Assembly: GCA_965277435.1 (NCBI GenBank)
Contig: OZ255821.1
Location: forward strand, 3,782,001-3,846,000
Direction: 5' to 3'
DNA: 64,000 bases
DNA from: Bog-105 sp965277435
GTDB taxonomy: Bacteria > Acidobacteriota > Terriglobia > Bryobacterales > Bryobacteraceae
Below are positions 60,342 to 64,000 of the stretch, in pieces (position 1 is the first letter of the stretch; each line of letters starts with the position of its first letter). The notes below the pieces were generated by a model, which saw only the letters and a list, made by a program, of their open reading frames with translations, was not told where the DNA came from and ran no database searches. The position numbers and the translations under genes are program-made.

Positions 60342-63068
60342 TTAATCCGCACGCACCGCGCTTGCCGGATCTATGCTCGACGCGCGCCAGGCTGGTACTG
60401 TCGCGGCAGCCGCAGAAACGCAAAGTAAGATCGAAAGCGACCAGACATAGGTCCACGGGTCGAGTTGGTTCGTTCCAAACAAAAGTGACTTCACCAGACG
60501 CGATGCGAATGCCGATAGCAACAAGCCGGCGGCAGAGCCCACGCAGCAGATTAAGAGTGCCTGTGCGAACACCATGCGGATGACGTTTCGCCGCGTGGCG
60601 CCGAGAGCCATGCGGATCCCGATTTCAGCCCGTCTCTGCCCCACTCGAAACGCCAGGACGCCATAGAGCCCGAGGGCGGCGATCAGCAGCGTCAGAAAGC
60701 TGAACAGGCCGGCCAATCGTCCCACGAGCAGCTCGCGCGCGAGGCCCCGGTTCGTTTCTTCGGTCAACGTGGTGATTTCCGCAATGGGAATGGCTCGATC
60801 GATTTTGCCAATGGCGGCGCGCACGGACCCGGCCACAGCCATCGGACTCATACTCGTGCGAATTTCGAGTTGTGACACGTTCCATCCTCCCGGCGCTTGT
60901 TCCACCGGAAGATACAGATAAGGCATGGCGGCATGATGAATGTCATCCAAACGCGCATCGCGCACCACGCCGACCACCCGAAAGTTCTCGCTGCCCATGG
61001 ATACGATTTTGCCGATAGCGCTTTGTCCATGGAGAAACTTCGCTTCAAACGTTCGGTTCACAACGCCTACAGGAGGCGCACGCAGAGTATCGCCTTCCGT
61101 GATCTCGCGACCCCTGAGGACTTCGATGCCTACCGTCGAGAAATAGCGGGGGCCGATGTAGTTGCGCTCGACTAAAGTTTCCCGGGAGTGCGATTTCTCG
61201 GCTCCCACAACGAAGGCGTCGAGGGTTGCACAACCGTTGCACATCAAACCGCAGCCGCCGACTGAGCTGGAGATCACGCCAGGGAGGCGATCAATCGCGG
61301 CGGTCAGTTGGTCGTACAGGGCGTTCGATTTAGCAGCGTTGTTGTACCCCGCCGCCGAAGGATCGATGCCTACGCTTAACACGTGAGTACGATCGGCACC
61401 GATATCCAGGTGCGCGTAATTCAACAACGTGTGGGTGAGCAGGCCCGCCACCACTAGCGATACGACGGACAGGGCGATCTGACCTCCAGTGAGGATGGAA
61501 GTCAGGTACGTCTTTTCTCGCCCGTTCGCCGACGCGCTTTGCGATCGGCCGCCCAGGGAATTGGACGCGCTGAAATCAGCATGATGCAACGCCGGCAAGA
61601 GCGCGACGGCCAATCCTGAAACGAGCGTGAGCACGGCAACAAAGGTCAACACTTTCCAATCCGGCTCGATGTCGATCGCCAAATCCTGACCCATTGCAAG
61701 CCAGCGCAGGATCATCCGGCCACTCTCATACGCCAGCGGCACGCTCAGCAATCCGCCGGCAGCTGTCAGCAGCAAGGTTTCGGTCAATTGCTGCGCGATC
61801 AGCCGGGCACGCGTGCTCCCAAGAGAGAGGCGCAGAGCAATTTCGTGCCGACGAGCCCGCGAGCGCGCCAGTAAGAGATTCGCCAGATTGATGCAGCCGC
61901 TGCACAATAGCACTCCCACCAGCACAAATAGAATTTGCAAGGGCAGAGAGAACTGGTTGCGCAAGCGCGGCAGGCCGTCCTCGGCGTCCGTCACGTTCAT
62001 TCTGGCGGCGAGCATCATCGCCCGCTCGTGAGCATCGGTGACATGAGGCAGTTGCGCGTTGACCTCCTCGCTGAGAAACCCGTTGAGCGCGGCCCGCAGC
62101 CGGCTCGGATTCCCGTCGCTCGCAGAACGAGCAAGGACGTGCAACCAGGAAACATCCTGCCAGAGCCACGGCTTCTTCGTGTCGATATTGTTCATGCTTG
62201 CGTAGCCTTGGAAGCCGATCCGGCTTTGAACGATTAGCGGCATCCACACGTCCGGGCTCGTTCCCGGCTCAACGCCCTCGAAGGCGGGAGGCATCACCGC
62301 GACGATGGTCACGGGTGTTTGCTGGATGCGTATTTGTTTTCCCAGCACGGCGTAATCCTGGCCGAATCTCTCGCTCCAGAATCGATAGCTGATGGCCGCT
62401 ACCGGAGCGGCGCCTGCCTGGTTGTCCTTTGCGGTGAACGCACGCCCGGCGAGCGGCGAAATACGGAGCACCGGGAAAAAGTTCTCGGCTACCAGTTGTC
62501 CTTTGATGGCGCTGGTGGTTCCGGAGTCGTTGTGTATATTTACTCCAACAACCTCGGTGAAGCCGGTGAGTGACGCCATCGTTTCGCAGGCCTTTTGCAT
62601 TTCACGAAGGTCCGGATAGGAGAAGTGGACTTCGCTCAGCGATCCCGGGTATTTGATCGAGACAAGATGGAGGGCTTGCGGGTTTGGGACAGGCAAGGTG
62701 TTGAGCAGGATTGCTTTGCAGAAACTAAACACCGTAGTGTTCGCTCCGATAGCGACGGCCATGGTAAACACAACGGTGAGAGCGAACCCCGGCGAGCGCC
62801 GCAATGTGCGCAGCGCATAGCGCACATCTCTGACAACGTTTTCCAGCAGCCGGATGCCGCGCTGTTCCCGGCATTCTTCGCTGGTCCGAGCCACTCCGCC
62901 CAGCGCGATGTAAGCCCGCCGTCGCGCTTCCCCGGGCGCAAAACCGGCCCCCATATGCTTCTGTGTTTCGAGCGCCAGATGGGTTTGAATCTCTTCCGCA
63001 AGCTCGCTTTCCAGGCGATTACGAAACAGAAGTGCGCGCAGGCGGAGATAGAGGTCGCTCCACCGCAT
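60342..63068 (-). CDS. ADOP family ABC transporter permease (FtsX/MacB-like)
   Basis: The 908-residue protein is an acidobacterial-type duplicated orphan permease. The N-terminal permease-prefix helix region (about 1-75, RLRALLFRNRLESELAEEIQ) precedes the first TM (FALTVVFTMAVAIGANTTVF). A MacB-like periplasmic core (about 110-370) leads to an FtsX three-helix unit (ILFVLVGVLLCSGCINLANL). A second core and FtsX unit end the protein (SFLTLLIAALGLYGVLAFR and a final SIDPASAVRAD). No ATPase gene adjoins it, as is usual for the group. Its ATG overlaps the intended stop of the PadR gene (TGATG). Function in the family is not known; export or stress signalling is assumed. Confidence 0.92.
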   Translation of the reverse strand: MRWSDLYLRLRALLFRNRLESELAEEIQTHLALETQKHMGAGFAPGEARRRAYIALGGVARTSEECREQRGIRLLENVVRDVRYALRTLRRSPGFALTVVFTMAVAIGANTTVFSFCKAILLNTLPVPNPQALHLVSIKYPGSLSEVHFSYPDLREMQKACETMASLTGFTEVVGVNIHNDSGTTSAIKGQLVAENFFPVLRISPLAGRAFTAKDNQAGAAPVAAISYRFWSERFGQDYAVLGKQIRIQQTPVTIVAVMPPAFEGVEPGTSPDVWMPLIVQSRIGFQGYASMNNIDTKKPWLWQDVSWLHVLARSASDGNPSRLRAALNGFLSEEVNAQLPHVTDAHERAMMLAARMNVTDAEDGLPRLRNQFSLPLQILFVLVGVLLCSGCINLANLLLARSRARRHEIALRLSLGSTRARLIAQQLTETLLLTAAGGLLSVPLAYESGRMILRWLAMGQDLAIDIEPDWKVLTFVAVLTLVSGLAVALLPALHHADFSASNSLGGRSQSASANGREKTYLTSILTGGQIALSVVSLVVAGLLTHTLLNYAHLDIGADRTHVLSVGIDPSAAGYNNAAKSNALYDQLTAAIDRLPGVISSSVGGCGLMCNGCATLDAFVVGAEKSHSRETLVERNYIGPRYFSTVGIEVLRGREITEGDTLRAPPVGVVNRTFEAKFLHGQSAIGKIVSMGSENFRVVGVVRDARLDDIHHAAMPYLYLPVEQAPGGWNVSQLEIRTSMSPMAVAGSVRAAIGKIDRAIPIAEITTLTEETNRGLARELLVGRLAGLFSFLTLLIAALGLYGVLAFRVGQRRAEIGIRMALGATRRNVIRMVFAQALLICCVGSAAGLLLSAFASRLVKSLLFGTNQLDPWTYVWSLSILLCVSAAAATVPAWRASSIDPASAVRAD

Positions 63069-63402
63069 CAGGCCAACTCCAGAACGCGCCCGATTGCCAG
63101 CGCCATTTTCGCCCAGTTATCGCGCTCAAGTTGCAGCTGCCGCTTGCCAGCCGGCGTGATCCGGTAAAAGCGCGCTCGCCGCCCCAGTTCGGAGATACCC
63201 ACTCCGCTTTGATCCAGCCCTGGTGTTCCAGACGATGCAGCGCCGGGTACAGCGAGCCTTGATTAACCTGTAGAACGTCTCGTGAAATTTGCTGAATCCG
63301 CTCCGAAATCGCCCAGCCGTGCATAACCTCGGTTTGAAGAGTCCGCAAAATAAGCAAATCCAGCGTGCCTTGCAGTATGTCTGCGCGTGCTTTCGATTCC
63401 AT
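63068..63402 (-). pseudogene. PadR family regulator with a one-base frameshift
   Basis: From the ATG at 63402 the frame reads MESKARADILQGTLDLLILR and SLYPALHRLEHQGWIKAEW, a clear PadR winged helix. At 63198-63200 a run of three C (GGG on the coding strand) shifts the frame. Adding one G restores GISELGRRARFYRITPAGKR, then a helix ending ALAIGRVLELA and a TGA overlapping the permease ATG. The C-terminal helix needed for dimer formation is lost in the shifted product. It may be a sequencing error, a recent mutation or a phase-variable run. In this group PadR normally represses the permease operon. Confidence 0.85.
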
Positions 63403-63491
63403 TGGTATCGAAAGACAACAATAAGGTGGTTTGGTGTCGTTTGTCAACACCAAACCGGCGGTCGATTTTTGGAATCAGCGGCGGTGTTCTC

Positions 63492-64000
63492 TTATGGAGT
63501 TTTGAGAGCTACTCGCTGGTTCCAGGGCGCCACACTTTCCTCATACTCCATGGGATCGCCGAAACCTTCGGTTTGGACGCCGAGTTGGCGTAGAGCCTCC
63601 AAAGCCATCAATCGGCGATGCGCGTTGAATGTCATGATATGGGCGAAGACGCCGCCGTAGGTGAAGGTCTCCGCCGGTTCGCACAGCGCGTCGACGAAAG
63701 TATCGTCCCAGCTGGAGCGGTTTCGGATGTCACCGAGAATACGATGCAGTTCAGCATCCGTCTTTTCGAGTCTTTGCAGCATCGCTTGCGGCGAGCGCTG
63801 CGCTGGAGGAGGGCCATTCATATCCATATCGGCTCCGGACAGCGCGGCGCTCCAGACTTCCTTAGTGAAGATGATGTTTTCTAACAGCTGCCTCAGAGTC
63901 TTGTTCGACTCTCGCCAAGGCAGCATCTCCACCACCGTCGGCAGCGGCCGGTCCAATTGTTCCTTTGTCAAAGTTCCCGCGCATTCCAGCAAACGCCGCG
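63492..64000 (-). CDS. DinB family protein, 5' end outside window
   Basis: About 169 C-terminal residues are visible. The frame is open through the right edge, with RRLLECAGTLTKEQLDRPLP being the usual DinB continuation after the first helix. The four-helix-bundle pattern continues with LRQLLENIIFTKEVWSAAL and GGVFAHIMTFNAHRRLMALE, where the two His residues fit the DinB metal triad. DinB-fold proteins include metal-dependent thiol transferases and stress proteins. The start lies beyond 64000. It is upstream of and parallel to the PadR gene with an 89-bp gap. Confidence 0.82.
   Translation of the reverse strand, partial: RRLLECAGTLTKEQLDRPLPTVVEMLPWRESNKTLRQLLENIIFTKEVWSAALSGADMDMNGPPPAQRSPQAMLQRLEKTDAELHRILGDIRNRSSWDDTFVDALCEPAETFTYGGVFAHIMTFNAHRRLMALEALRQLGVQTEGFGDPMEYEESVAPWNQRVALKTP

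Overview
The window looks like a chromosome segment of an Acidobacteriota bacterium of the Solibacter/Bryobacter type. The lineage call is an inference from gene content. It rests on an ADOP-type FtsX/MacB permease directly behind a PadR regulator (60.3-63.4 kb), two very large TonB-dependent receptors with an N-terminal carboxypeptidase-regulatory domain and no SusD partner, and secreted FG-GAP/UnbV (CRTAC1-like) proteins interleaved with TPR proteins. No rRNA and no complete tRNA is visible.

Left part, about 1-30 kb, is accessory DNA. It opens with the decayed C-terminus of a group II intron maturase and a decayed serine resolvase. Intact genes follow for redox and detoxification functions: MarR regulator, UBP-type zinc-finger protein, TMEM175-like channel, epoxide hydrolase, NDH-2, DJ-1/PfpI protein, LLM flavin oxidoreductase, SnoaL/NTF2-like proteins, SDR, MDR quinone reductase, pirin, WrbA and an aldo/keto reductase. 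There is a NarL-type regulator with a beta-propeller histidine kinase (10.0-13.6 kb). A four-gene operon (23.4-17.5 kb, minus strand) encodes an aldehyde dehydrogenase, a resorcylate-decarboxylase-like amidohydrolase, a PQQ-type dehydrogenase and an alginate-export-type porin. Several genes are in ruins: a cyclic-nucleotide-domain thioredoxin reductase with its middle deleted, beta-helix gene tails, an SDR and an AraC gene that share one truncation point, a carboxymuconolactone-decarboxylase fragment and an LLM paralogue. A 3'-terminal tRNA-Asn fragment at 28735-28784 looks like an integration scar, with the island lying to its left. A 12-bp palindrome close to CTTGACGTCAAG occurs at seven places in front of the redox genes and probably defines a local MarR-type regulon.

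Middle part, 30-51.8 kb, holds two related secretion/uptake modules. The first, on the minus strand, is TPR protein, TonB receptor, TPR protein, UnbV protein (37.5 to 30.1 kb). The second is TonB receptor, GH95-like glycosidase, TPR protein, a 1239-residue UnbV-redoxin-TPR fusion, TPR protein (50.6 to 39.1 kb). It is headed by a divergent LacI regulator with two matching operators in the shared promoter. A third operator-like site precedes the first receptor, so one sugar-responsive regulator may control both modules. Between them lies a secreted Ala/Pro/Lys/Thr-rich repeat protein.

Right part, 51.8-64 kb: an MdtABC-like RND efflux operon, a DUF433/DUF5615 toxin-antitoxin-like pair, the ADOP permease with a PadR gene that carries a one-base frameshift, and a DinB-family gene cut by the window end.
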